Shown piece by piece: positions 32,766 to 40,456 of a stretch of 43,732 nt of DNA (position 1 is the stretch's first letter; each line of letters starts with the position of its first letter). The notes beneath the pieces are model-generated. The model ran no database searches, was not told the origin of the DNA, and was given only the letters and a program-made list of their open reading frames with translations. A program made the translations under genes and the position numbers. Source of the DNA: DASZGI01 sp035938995 (GTDB taxonomy: Bacteria > Actinomycetota > Actinomycetes > Streptomycetales > Catenulisporaceae); NCBI RefSeq assembly GCF_035938995.1, contig NZ_DASZGI010000282.1, positions 1 to 43,732 of the forward strand, in the 5' to 3' direction.

Positions 32766-34301
32766 GTGTACCGAGACTTCGAGCGTTGCGTGCGCGCCGT
32801 GCAGTCCAAGGACTCCCGGTTCGACGGCTGGTTCTTCACCGCCGTGCTGTCCACCGGGATCTACTGCCGCCCCGGCTGCCCCGCCCGCCCCCCGAAGCCG
32901 GAGCACATGCGCTTCTACCCGAGCGCCGCGGCGGCTCAGCAGGCCGGATTCCGGGCGTGCAAGCGGTGCCGCCCCGACGCCAGCCCGGGCTCCCCGGAGT
33001 GGAACCACCGCGCCGACCTCGTCGCGCGCGCCATGCGCCTGATCGCCGACGGCGTCGTGGACCGCGAAGGCGTGCCTGGCCTCGCCTCCCGCCTCGGCTA
33101 CAGCACCCGCCAGATCGAGCGCCAACTGGGCGCCGAACTCGGCGCCGGACCGCTCGCCCTCGCCCGCGCCCAGCGCGCCCAGACCGCGCGGCTGCTGATC
33201 GAGACCAGCACCCTGCCGATGTCCGACGTCGCCTTCGCGGCCGGATTCGCCAGCATCCGCGCCTTCAACGAGACCGTCCGCGAGGTGTTCGCCCTCTCAC
33301 CGACCGATCTGCGCACCCGCGCCGCCCGCCGCGCCACCCCAGCCCCACCGAACACCCCAGACGCGGCGAGCATCGCGACGGCGGCAAGCGCCGCCGCCCC
33401 CGCACCCGCCGGCACGCTCACCTTCCGCCTGCCGTTCCGCGCCCCGCTGTGCCCCGAAAACCTCTTCGGCCACCTCGCCGCGACGGCCGTCCCCGGCGTC
33501 GAAGAATGGCGCGACGGCGCCTACCGCCGCACCCTGCGCCTTCCCCACGGCAGCGGCATCGTCGCGCTGAGGCCGATGCCCGACCACATCTCCTGCCGCC
33601 TTTCCCTCAGCGACTTCCGCGACCTGGCCCACGCGATCAACCGCTGCCGCCGGATGCTCGACCTCGACGCCGACCCGGTCGCCGTCGACGACCTGCTGCG
33701 CGCCGACCCCGTCCTCGCCCCGCTGGTCGCAAAGAACCCCGGCCGCCGGGTGCCGCGCACCGCCGACCCCGACGAATTCGCCGTCCGCGCCGTCCTCGGC
33801 CAGCAGGTCTCCACGGCCGCCGCGCGCACCCACGCCGCCCGCCTCGTCGCCGCACACGGCGAACCCGTCGACGACCCGGCCGGCGGCCTGACCCACCTGT
33901 TCCCCTCCCCGCAGGCCCTGGCCGCCCTCGACCCCGAGACGCTCGCCTTCCCCCGCTCCCGCCGCACCACGCTCACCGGCCTGATCGACGCCCTGGTCCG
34001 CGGAACGGTCGACCTCGGCATCGGCGGCGACTGGGAACGGGCCCGGGCACGCCTCGCCGAGCTGCCCGGATTCGGACCCTGGACGGTCGAGGTGATTGCG
34101 ATGCGCGCCCTCGGCGATCCCGACGCCTTCATCCCCACCGACCTGGGTGTGCGCACCGCCGCACGCGAACTCGGCCTGCCCGCCACGCCGGCGGCACTCA
34201 CCGCGGCGTCCGCGCGATGGCGCCCTTGGCGTTCATACGCCGTTCAGTATCTGTGGGCGACGGGCGACCACCCGATCAACCGCCTGCCCTCAACCCGCTG
34301 A
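32766..34301 (+). CDS. Ada-AlkA fusion: methyl-sensing regulator and 3-methyladenine DNA glycosylase
   Basis: The start is the GTG at 32766, giving VYRDFERCVRAVQSKDSRFDGWFF as family members begin; 511 residues. The Ada zinc domain has Cys34, Cys38, Cys65 and Cys68, with Cys34 in the position of the methyl-phosphotriester acceptor. An AraC-type helix-turn-helix follows (about 85-180). The C-terminal AlkA domain has the helix-hairpin-helix LPGFGPWTVEVIAMRALGDPD and the catalytic aspartate in PTDLG. The protein should sense alkylated DNA, activate its regulon and excise alkylated bases. Placed 3 kb beyond an N-oxygenation cluster, it could also serve self-protection. Confidence 0.94.
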   Translation: MYRDFERCVRAVQSKDSRFDGWFFTAVLSTGIYCRPGCPARPPKPEHMRFYPSAAAAQQAGFRACKRCRPDASPGSPEWNHRADLVARAMRLIADGVVDREGVPGLASRLGYSTRQIERQLGAELGAGPLALARAQRAQTARLLIETSTLPMSDVAFAAGFASIRAFNETVREVFALSPTDLRTRAARRATPAPPNTPDAASIATAASAAAPAPAGTLTFRLPFRAPLCPENLFGHLAATAVPGVEEWRDGAYRRTLRLPHGSGIVALRPMPDHISCRLSLSDFRDLAHAINRCRRMLDLDADPVAVDDLLRADPVLAPLVAKNPGRRVPRTADPDEFAVRAVLGQQVSTAAARTHAARLVAAHGEPVDDPAGGLTHLFPSPQALAALDPETLAFPRSRRTTLTGLIDALVRGTVDLGIGGDWERARARLAELPGFGPWTVEVIAMRALGDPDAFIPTDLGVRTAARELGLPATPAALTAASARWRPWRSYAVQYLWATGDHPINRLPSTR

Positions 34302-34511
34302 ACGCGCGGCGCGAATCAGACCACTTCATCAGGTCGCGCGCGCCGCCATACCGTGCACCGTCACCGCATAAGCGAGGAAACAGCCCACTTAATCACTGCC
34401 GCCGCAGGCTGCGCGGCGGCACGCGAATGCCTTCCTTTACAGACAAGGCGATCATGTCCGGCCTGTTCACTATTCTATTCAATACCCACGGCCTGACGAA
34501 GGATCCGCCAC

Positions 34512-35186
34512 ATGCCACAGCACCCGCGCAGTGACCGAGGCGGAGCCGCGACCAGAACCAGGATCCTGGAAGCAGCCGAGCGGGTGGTGCGCGAGCGCGG
34601 CCTCGCCCGCGCCACCACCAAGGAGATCGCCCGCGCCGCCGGCTGCTCCGAGGCAGCCCTCTACAAGCACTACAAGGACAAGGCCGACCTGGTGATCGCC
34701 ATGATCATGACGATCGTCAGCCGCCCCGGCGCCCTGTGCCGGCATCTGGCCGAGCTGCCCGCCCGCGCGGAGACGCAGAGCCTCGAGGAGATGGTCACCG
34801 GCCTGGCGCGGTGCGCGATCGGCGACTACACCCAGGCCATGGGGGTGTGCAGCGCGATGTTCGCCGAACCGGAGCTGCTCGACCAGTACCGCAGGCGGCT
34901 GATCGAGCTCGGCGTCGGCCCCCGGATCCCGCTGCGGGAGTTCGCCGACTTCCTGCGCGCCGAGCAGGCCGCCGGACGCGTCAACCGAAACGCCGACCCG
35001 GACGCCGCGTCCGCCCTCCTGCTCGGCGCCTGCTTCTACCGCGCGTTCCTCGACTCGCTGCTGGGGGACGGGGCTGAAGATGTCCCGGAATTCATCCGGA
35101 CCACGGTCGGCGGCCTGCTACCCATGCTCGCCCCGGCCCCGCAGCCGTCCGTGCTGCCCGCCGGGCAACGCTGCGCCACGGCCTGA
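34512..35186 (+). CDS. TetR-family regulator
   Basis: The ATG at 34512 follows GAAGGA, preceded by an unusually AT-rich promoter stretch (34466-34490). The 224-residue protein has a clear TetR helix-turn-helix (RTRILEAAERVVRERG, TKEIARAAGCSEAALYKHYKDKADLV). The ligand domain is not typical of butyrolactone receptors. Its target may be its own gene or the divergent neighbour, but no strong palindrome was found. Bases 34302-34511 hold only a GC-rich imperfect hairpin near 34303-34358 and this promoter. Confidence 0.9.
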   Translation: MPQHPRSDRGGAATRTRILEAAERVVRERGLARATTKEIARAAGCSEAALYKHYKDKADLVIAMIMTIVSRPGALCRHLAELPARAETQSLEEMVTGLARCAIGDYTQAMGVCSAMFAEPELLDQYRRRLIELGVGPRIPLREFADFLRAEQAAGRVNRNADPDAASALLLGACFYRAFLDSLLGDGAEDVPEFIRTTVGGLLPMLAPAPQPSVLPAGQRCATA

Positions 35187-35241
35187 CACACCATCCGTCG
35201 CCGCCCCGCTACCGACCCCGCTGTCACCGCGAACGCTACGG

Positions 35242-36708
35242 TCATCCGGCGTCGGCGATCGCGTCCGCATCCGGGTCCGCTTCCGGCGTCTCATCCGGCC
35301 CGCCCCCACCCGCGTCCGGCGGCGCCCGCAACTCCCTGACCACCGCCCAGCCGATCGACACCACCGGCACCGCCACCACCGCGCCCAGCAGCCCGGCCGC
35401 GATGCTCCCCGCGATGACCGACACCGCCACCACCACCGGATGCAGCCGCACCGCCCAGCCCATCACCAGCGGCTGCAGCACGTGCCCCTCGATCTGACCG
35501 ATCACCACGATCAGGATCAGCACCACCGCCGCGATCGCCACCCCGCGCCCGGCCAGCGCCACCACCGTCGCCACGGCCATCGCGATCGGGGATCCGATCA
35601 GCGGGATGAAGCTGGCGAGGAACTCCAGCACGGTCAGCGGCAGCGCGAGCGGCACCCCGAGGAAGTACAGCGAGATCCCCACCATCACCGCGTTCGCGCC
35701 CGCGACGATGATCACGCCCCGGGCGTACCCCGCGAACGTGTTCCACGCCGCGCTGCCCGCCCGGTGCCAGGTGGGCCGCGCACCCTCGGGCAGCTGCTGC
35801 TGGAACCAGCGCCACATGCGGTCGCCGGAATGGGTGAAGAACAACGAGCAGAACACCGCCAGCGCCAGGACCGTCAGGATCTCCACGGCGCGGGTCGCCC
35901 CGCTCAGCGCCTGGCTTATCAACGCGGAGCGGTGGGACTCGAGGAACGAGGTGATCTTCCCCTGCAGCCCGGTCGCGGTCGCGTGGCTGACGTGGAACGG
36001 CGGCCCCTGCAGCCACCGCTCGATCCGGGCCAGGCCGCCGCCGAACTCGCTGGCCAGCCGGCTGGACTCGCCCGCGACCGAATTGCCCACCACGTAGAAC
36101 AGCCCGGCGATCAGCGCGATCGCCCCCAGTATCGTCACCAGCACGCTCAAGCTGCGCGGCAGGTAGCGGGACAGCGCGTTGACCGGGGGCCGCAGCAGTG
36201 AGGTGAACACCAGCCCCAGGAACACCGCGATGCACACCAGCTCGAACCGCAGCAGCACGAGGTACGCGACGTAGATCGCCGCGCACACGATCAGCACGCG
36301 CCACGCATACGCCGCCGCGACCTGCAAGCTGTACGGCACCCGCGGCGGGCCCAGGGCCCCCGGGGGACGCTCGGCCGCGACCCGCACCGTGCGCGTCCCG
36401 GCTACCGAACTCCCCGTGCTCGCGCCGACCGCGCCCGAGCGCGGCCGGGTCCGCCCGGCCACCCGCGGCCCCGCACCGTTGCCGCCCGCGGCGGCGCCAC
36501 CCTTGCCCTGCGGACTCCTGGCCTCGGGGACCGTGTTCTCGACGCCCTCGACCGCGCCGTCGCGCCCGCCGTCGGCAGCGTCGCCCGGCGCACCGGACGC
36601 GCCGCGCCCGGCCCTCGCGAGGCGCGGCAGCCTGCGCCGCCACGACTCGAGCGGTCCGCCGTTCACGTGGACACCGCCACTTCCCGCATCGTGAGTCCGT
36701 GCGAACAC
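35242..36708 (-). CDS. AI-2E family (PerM-like) membrane protein
   Basis: The longest frame starts at a GTG at 36708. GTGs at 36672 (with GGGAAG upstream) or 36666 are equally plausible, so the N-terminus is uncertain. About 115 low-complexity residues rich in Gly, Arg and Ala precede the membrane part. Roughly eight hydrophobic segments follow, including LIVCAAIYVAYLVLLRFELVCIAVFL and GVPLALPLTVLEFLASFIPLIGSPIAM, where FIPLIGSPI is a family signature. The family includes AI-2 exporters and sodium/proton antiporters, so the substrate is open. The C-tail is acidic. Confidence 0.9.
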   Translation of the reverse strand: MFARTHDAGSGGVHVNGGPLESWRRRLPRLARAGRGASGAPGDAADGGRDGAVEGVENTVPEARSPQGKGGAAAGGNGAGPRVAGRTRPRSGAVGASTGSSVAGTRTVRVAAERPPGALGPPRVPYSLQVAAAYAWRVLIVCAAIYVAYLVLLRFELVCIAVFLGLVFTSLLRPPVNALSRYLPRSLSVLVTILGAIALIAGLFYVVGNSVAGESSRLASEFGGGLARIERWLQGPPFHVSHATATGLQGKITSFLESHRSALISQALSGATRAVEILTVLALAVFCSLFFTHSGDRMWRWFQQQLPEGARPTWHRAGSAAWNTFAGYARGVIIVAGANAVMVGISLYFLGVPLALPLTVLEFLASFIPLIGSPIAMAVATVVALAGRGVAIAAVVLILIVVIGQIEGHVLQPLVMGWAVRLHPVVVAVSVIAGSIAAGLLGAVVAVPVVSIGWAVVRELRAPPDAGGGGPDETPEADPDADAIADAG

Positions 36709-36826
36709 CGGGCCGGAACGGGTTCCGGTGAACCGACACCCTCTAACCGGCCGCGCACTTGATCAAACGGACACGCCGGGCGGCCCGCGTTCGATTCAAC
36801 CGGCATGCGACTCATCACGCGTCATT

Positions 36827-36858
36827 CAACACTGTGTCGGAACAACACTGTGCCGGAA
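36827..36858. repeat. Two-copy 16-base tandem repeat
   Basis: CAACACTGTGTCGGAA is followed by CAACACTGTGCCGGAA. The core ACACTGTGT is palindromic. It lies upstream of the AI-2E gene; CGATTCAACCGG also occurs twice nearby. No gene is supportable in 36709-37100, which otherwise holds this repeat and the hairpin at 37042. Confidence 0.6.
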
Positions 36859-37041
36859 TTCACCGGTGGCGTCCGATTCAACCGGGCGGACCCAACCTGG
36901 TGTCCCGCGCCTGGACAACGTTCCCGTGCGCGGTCGCGTTCCCCGACACGACGTCCGCCGTGTCCTGACGGACCCATCGTAGAGGCACCATCGCCGTCGG
37001 TAGCGGGTCGCAGTGAAGCGGCGCGCCTGATTCCTCCGCCG

Positions 37042-37080
37042 CCGGGTCGGCCAGCCGGACGAACCGGCTGGCCGACCCGG
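37042..37080 (-). terminator. Perfect 17-bp hairpin
   Basis: CCGGGTCGGCCAGCCGG pairs with CCGGCTGGCCGACCCGG around ACGAA, 20 bases beyond the stop of the minus-strand gene at 37101. TCGACGTCAAAGAA beside it resembles the outer arm of the element at 31649. Confidence 0.85.
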
Positions 37081-37100
37081 TCGACGTCAAAGAACGCGGA

Positions 37101-37565
37101 TCAGCCGACGCCGGGTCCGGGGAACGCCTCTGCCGCGACCAGCCCGTCCCGCACAGCCTCCCGCTGCACCGCGTTCACCGTCCGCCCGTGCAGGTCTGAG
37201 ATCCGCCGCCACGTGAAGCCCTGCCCGACTTCGTCCGACAGCTGGGTGCGCTCGTCCTCGGACCACCGGGTATGCGAGTTCGGATACTGCTTGCGCCGCG
37301 CCTTGAGCCAGTCGCCGAACGTCGGCCGGTCCACGAACCACGTCAGCGCCCGGAAATAGCGCCGGTCCAGCCGGAACACCACCTCGTCCGAACAGAGGAA
37401 CACCAGGTGCTCGTCGTCCACGGCCACCCGGTCCGCGCGCAGCACCAACTCACCCTCGGTCAACGCGATCCCGCGCGGCCCGCGCGGATCCTGAGGCGCC
37501 GTCAACCGCACCCGCACCCAGCCCGCGGTCATCGCACGCCCGTCGTCGAAGCCCCTGTCGGCCAT
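37101..37565 (-). CDS. Hypothetical protein with SANT/Myb-like C-terminal helix-turn-helix
   Basis: The ATG at 37565 follows GGGGAGGG. I do not recognise the 154-residue protein as a named family. Residues about 20-85 are beta-rich (WVRVRLTAPQDPRGPRGIALTEGELVLRADRVAV, then VFRLDRRYFRALTWF). The C-terminus (HTRWSEDERTQLSDEVGQGFTWRRISDLHGRTVNAVQREAV) has the tryptophan spacing and helices of Myb/SANT-like DNA- or protein-binding domains. It may be a small transcriptional or nucleoid regulator. Confidence 0.7.
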   Translation of the reverse strand: MADRGFDDGRAMTAGWVRVRLTAPQDPRGPRGIALTEGELVLRADRVAVDDEHLVFLCSDEVVFRLDRRYFRALTWFVDRPTFGDWLKARRKQYPNSHTRWSEDERTQLSDEVGQGFTWRRISDLHGRTVNAVQREAVRDGLVAAEAFPGPGVG

Positions 37566-37677
37566 GGAGCAACCCTCCCCGAGTTGTTCGCCGTCATACC
37601 GACACCTACCCGCGCAGCATTCGAACAAACGTTTCCTGCGCTCGAAAAACCGGCTCTGGCCTGGACAATCGCTTGAT

Positions 37678-38268
37678 TCAGCGGGCCGCGAGACCCTGCA
37701 GAACCAGCCGCCACACCGGGTCGAAGGCGGCTGTGTCATTCCACTGCGCGTCCTCCCACTGCGCCGCGAACGCCGGATGGTGGAACCTCGTCGTGGCGTC
37801 CAGCACGGCCGCGGCTGTGACCTCGGCGTCTTCGGCCGCGAACTCCCCGCTCGCCATGCCGTCCGCCACGATCGCCGCGATCATCCGGGTCATGTGCGCG
37901 AGATGCGCCACGACCACCCCGCGCGCCTCCTGCGACAGCTGCGCGTAGGCCGCGAACAGATCCGGGTCCTCACGCGCTCGCTGACGCTTCTGCCCGATCA
38001 GCGTGAGCAGCCACCGCCGCAGCCGATCGCCCGCCGGACCGTCCTCCCGCGCCACCGCCTCGAGCGGCGGATTCATCCGCTCCAGCCACCGCTGCAGCAC
38101 CGCGTCCCGCAGCTGTGCCTTCGACGCGAAATGCCGGTACACCGTGCCATGGCTGACCCCGAGCGCCCGCGCGACGTCCACGACCGTCGTCTTGGCCGGG
38201 CCGAAGCGGCGGAGCGTATCCTCCGCCGCGTCGAGCACCCGGTCCCGCGTCAGCGGTTCCGCCGCCAT
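37678..38268 (-). CDS. TetR-family regulator
   Basis: The 196-residue protein opens MAAEPLTRDRVLDAAEDTLRRFGPAKTTVVDVARALGVSHGTVYRHFASKAQLRDAVL, a standard TetR helix-turn-helix. The ligand domain has QRAREDPDLFAAYAQLSQEARGVV. The start lies 27 bases after the aldo/keto reductase stop, so the two are co-transcribed. The 32-base palindrome before the reductase is the natural operator candidate, and a substrate of the reductase could be the effector. Confidence 0.93.
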   Translation of the reverse strand: MAAEPLTRDRVLDAAEDTLRRFGPAKTTVVDVARALGVSHGTVYRHFASKAQLRDAVLQRWLERMNPPLEAVAREDGPAGDRLRRWLLTLIGQKRQRAREDPDLFAAYAQLSQEARGVVVAHLAHMTRMIAAIVADGMASGEFAAEDAEVTAAAVLDATTRFHHPAFAAQWEDAQWNDTAAFDPVWRLVLQGLAAR

Positions 38269-38295
38269 CAGACCCCTGTCAACTCGTGCGCCCGG

Positions 38296-39294
38296 CTACG
38301 CCCGCTCGCTGTCGAGCGACCTCATCTGCTCGGCAGCGTACCGATCCCCGCTCGCCGCCCCGGCGGGAACGGCGGCCTCGATCCGCGCCAGGTCCGCCGG
38401 CGTCAGCTCCACGTCCACGGCTCCCAGCGCCTCCGCCAGCCGCTCCCGGGTGCGCGCCCCGACCAGCGGCACGATCAACTCGTCCCGCGCCGCCACCCAC
38501 GCGATCGCCAGCTGCGCCACGCTCACGCCCTTCTCCCGCGCCACCTTTCGCAGCGCCTCCACCAACGCCAGGTTCCGGTCCAGGTTCTCACCCTGGAACC
38601 GCGGCGCGCTGCCGCGGAAGTCGCCCGGCCCGGTCGACCGCGCCGGAGTCCAGTGGCCCGACAGCAGCCCGCGCGACAAAACCCCGTACGCCGTGATCCC
38701 GATGCCCAGCTCACGCACGGTCGGCAGGATATGCGCCTCGACACCCCGGCTGAACAGCGAGTACTCGATCTGCAGATCCACGATCGGGTGCACCGCGCGC
38801 GCCCGCCGGATCGTGTCCGCGCCCACCTCGGACAACCCGACGTGCCGCACGTACCCCGCCTCGACCATCTCCTTGATCGCGCCGACCGTCTCCTCGATCG
38901 GCACCGCGGGGTCGAGCCGCGCCGGCCGGTAGATGTCCACGTAGTCGGTGCCCAGGCGGCGCAGCGAGTACGCCAGCGCGGTCTTGACCGCCGCGGGCCG
39001 CGCGTCGTAGCCGACAAAGGCGCCGTCCGGACCGCGCTGGGCGCCGAACTTCACACTGATCAGGAACTCGTCCCGGCGCCGCCCGCGCAGCGCCTCGCCC
39101 AACAGCATCTCGTTGTCGCCCATGCCGTAGAAGTCGCCGGTGTCCAGCAGCGTCACCCCGGCGTCAAGCGCGGCGTGGACAGTGGCGATCGACTCGGCCC
39201 GGTCGGCGTGACCGTACATCCCCGACATGCCCATGCAGCCGAGGCCGATGACGGCGGTCTCCGGACCGGTGCTTCCCAGCCTGCGCAGCTTCAT
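38296..39294 (-). CDS. Aldo/keto reductase
   Basis: The ATG at 39294 follows GGAGGAGA and gives 332 residues. The barrel is complete: GLGCMGMSGMYG, the catalytic DTGDFYGMGDNE (Asp and Tyr), VKFGA with the lysine, LRRLGTDYVDIYRPARLDP where most relatives have a histidine-containing YQHR or YLHR, and GVSVAQLAIAWV. The Arg-Pro in place of that His is a variation worth noting. The likely role is NADPH-dependent reduction of a reactive carbonyl. It is controlled with, and probably by, the following TetR gene. Confidence 0.93.
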   Translation of the reverse strand: MKLRRLGSTGPETAVIGLGCMGMSGMYGHADRAESIATVHAALDAGVTLLDTGDFYGMGDNEMLLGEALRGRRRDEFLISVKFGAQRGPDGAFVGYDARPAAVKTALAYSLRRLGTDYVDIYRPARLDPAVPIEETVGAIKEMVEAGYVRHVGLSEVGADTIRRARAVHPIVDLQIEYSLFSRGVEAHILPTVRELGIGITAYGVLSRGLLSGHWTPARSTGPGDFRGSAPRFQGENLDRNLALVEALRKVAREKGVSVAQLAIAWVAARDELIVPLVGARTRERLAEALGAVDVELTPADLARIEAAVPAGAASGDRYAAEQMRSLDSERA

Positions 39295-39351
39295 CGCGTC
39301 TCCTCCGCTCGGCGGCACGCCCCTGCGCGCCTGCCGCGGAGTCTACGGGTA

Positions 39352-39383
39352 TCGAATGACAGATTTCAATATTTGTCAGTCGA
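39352..39383. promoter_or_regulatory. 32-base palindromic operator before the aldo/keto reductase
   Basis: TCGAATGACAGAT and ATTTGTCAGTCGA are complementary at 11 of 13 positions across six bases (TTCAAT). The site lies 58-89 bases upstream of the ATG in an AT-rich patch. It is the best operator candidate for the co-transcribed TetR regulator. Confidence 0.65.
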
Positions 39384-39458
39384 AGACCCGGCGGATGGGG
39401 GAGCGGATTGGAACGGTGCCGCGGCGGACTGCTCTCGCGGGCCGTGTTGGCTGGAAGC

Positions 39459-39573
39459 GCGGATCGGTAGGTGCGGCAGCGCGCGTCACGCGGACCTCGC
39501 GCCGCAGCAGTAGTGGTCCCCGGACTACACGGGCGGATCGGTAGGTGCTGCGGCAGCGCGCGTCACGCGGACC
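39459..39573. repeat. About 40-base direct repeat at the response-regulator 3' end
   Basis: The segment beginning GCGGATCGGTAGGTG and ending GCGTCACGCGGACC occurs at 39459-39496 and, with a 3-base insertion, at 39533-39573. The right copy contains the regulator's stop codon, so the left copy looks like a duplicated 3' end. Confidence 0.85.
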
Positions 39574-40456
39574 GGTAGCGGTGCTCCGGCCTCCCCGTCG
39601 CGCCGTACCGCAGATCCAGCCGCGCGACCCCCTGCTTCACCAGCAACGCCAGATACCGCTGCGCCGTCGGCCGCGACACTCCCGTCAACTGTGCCACCTC
39701 CGCCGCCGACAGGTCCCGCCGCGCCTCCATCAGCACCGACTGCACCAGCGCGAACGTCGGCGCCGAGTGCCCCTTCGGCAGCGACTCCGGCCCCGGCTGC
39801 GCCTCCGCCGTCGGCGCCGCCCCCGGCCGCGCCGCGCCGAACAGCGCGTCTACCTCCACCTGGTCCGCCTCGGCGTCCCGCTCGAACGACTCGACCCGCT
39901 CCCGCAGATCCCGATACGCCGCCAGCCGCTGCGCGAACACCGGGAACCCGAACGGCTTGACCAGGTATCCGACCGCACCCAGCTTCATCGCCCCGCGCAC
40001 CGAGCCGATGTCCCGCGCCGCCGTGATCACCAGGACGTCCGGCGGATCCTGCGCCGCCAGCAGATCCCGCACCACGTCCAGCCCGTTGCCGTCCGGCAGG
40101 TACTGGTCCATCAGCACCAGGTCCGGTTTCAGGCCGGCGGCCATCCGCAGCGCGTCCGCCGCCGTGTGCGCCTGCCCCACCACCTCGAAACCCTCGATCC
40201 GGCGCGTATACGCCGCATGGATCCCGTTCACTCGGAAATCGTCGTCGACCACCAGCACCCGGATCGGCTCGCGGGGTGTCCCTTCGCCGTCGCCGAGCCG
40301 GTCCTCGTCGTGCCCGGTCATTGCGTCCACACCGTCGCCGCCCTCGTCACTCCCACAGCCACCGTCACAGCCACTGTCACCGCCACAGCCGCCGTCACCG
40401 CGGTGATCACAGCCGTCACCGCCCGTTGCTCCCGCCATCATCCCGCCCCCGGTCAC
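39563..40456 (-). CDS. Response regulator, CitB/DcuR-type, with Gly/Asp/Cys-rich N-terminal extension
   Basis: A GTG at 40456 overlaps the kinase stop (GTGA) and follows GGGGAGGTG, so it is the likely start (297 residues). About 65 residues rich in Gly, Asp and Cys precede the receiver domain (IRVLVVDDDFRVNGIHAAYTRRI, phospho-Asp in VLMDQYLPDGNG, VKPFGFPVF). The C-terminal helix-turn-helix is LSAAEVAQLTGVSRPTAQRYLALLVKQGVARLDL. This DcuR/CitB group normally controls uptake or use of C4-dicarboxylates or citrate. The extension is unusual and repetitive; an ATG at 40321 would remove it but has a poor ribosome site. Confidence 0.92.
   Translation of the reverse strand: MTGGGMMAGATGGDGCDHRGDGGCGGDSGCDGGCGSDEGGDGVDAMTGHDEDRLGDGEGTPREPIRVLVVDDDFRVNGIHAAYTRRIEGFEVVGQAHTAADALRMAAGLKPDLVLMDQYLPDGNGLDVVRDLLAAQDPPDVLVITAARDIGSVRGAMKLGAVGYLVKPFGFPVFAQRLAAYRDLRERVESFERDAEADQVEVDALFGAARPGAAPTAEAQPGPESLPKGHSAPTFALVQSVLMEARRDLSAAEVAQLTGVSRPTAQRYLALLVKQGVARLDLRYGATGRPEHRYRSA
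40346..40431 (-). repeat. Imperfect CACAGCC/GTCACCGC repeat encoding the Gly/Asp/Cys tail
   Basis: Blocks such as CACAGCCACCGT and CACAGCCGCCGTCACCGC recur with varied spacing. They encode the GGDGCD / GCGGDSGCDGGC stretch of the response regulator. Confidence 0.7.
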
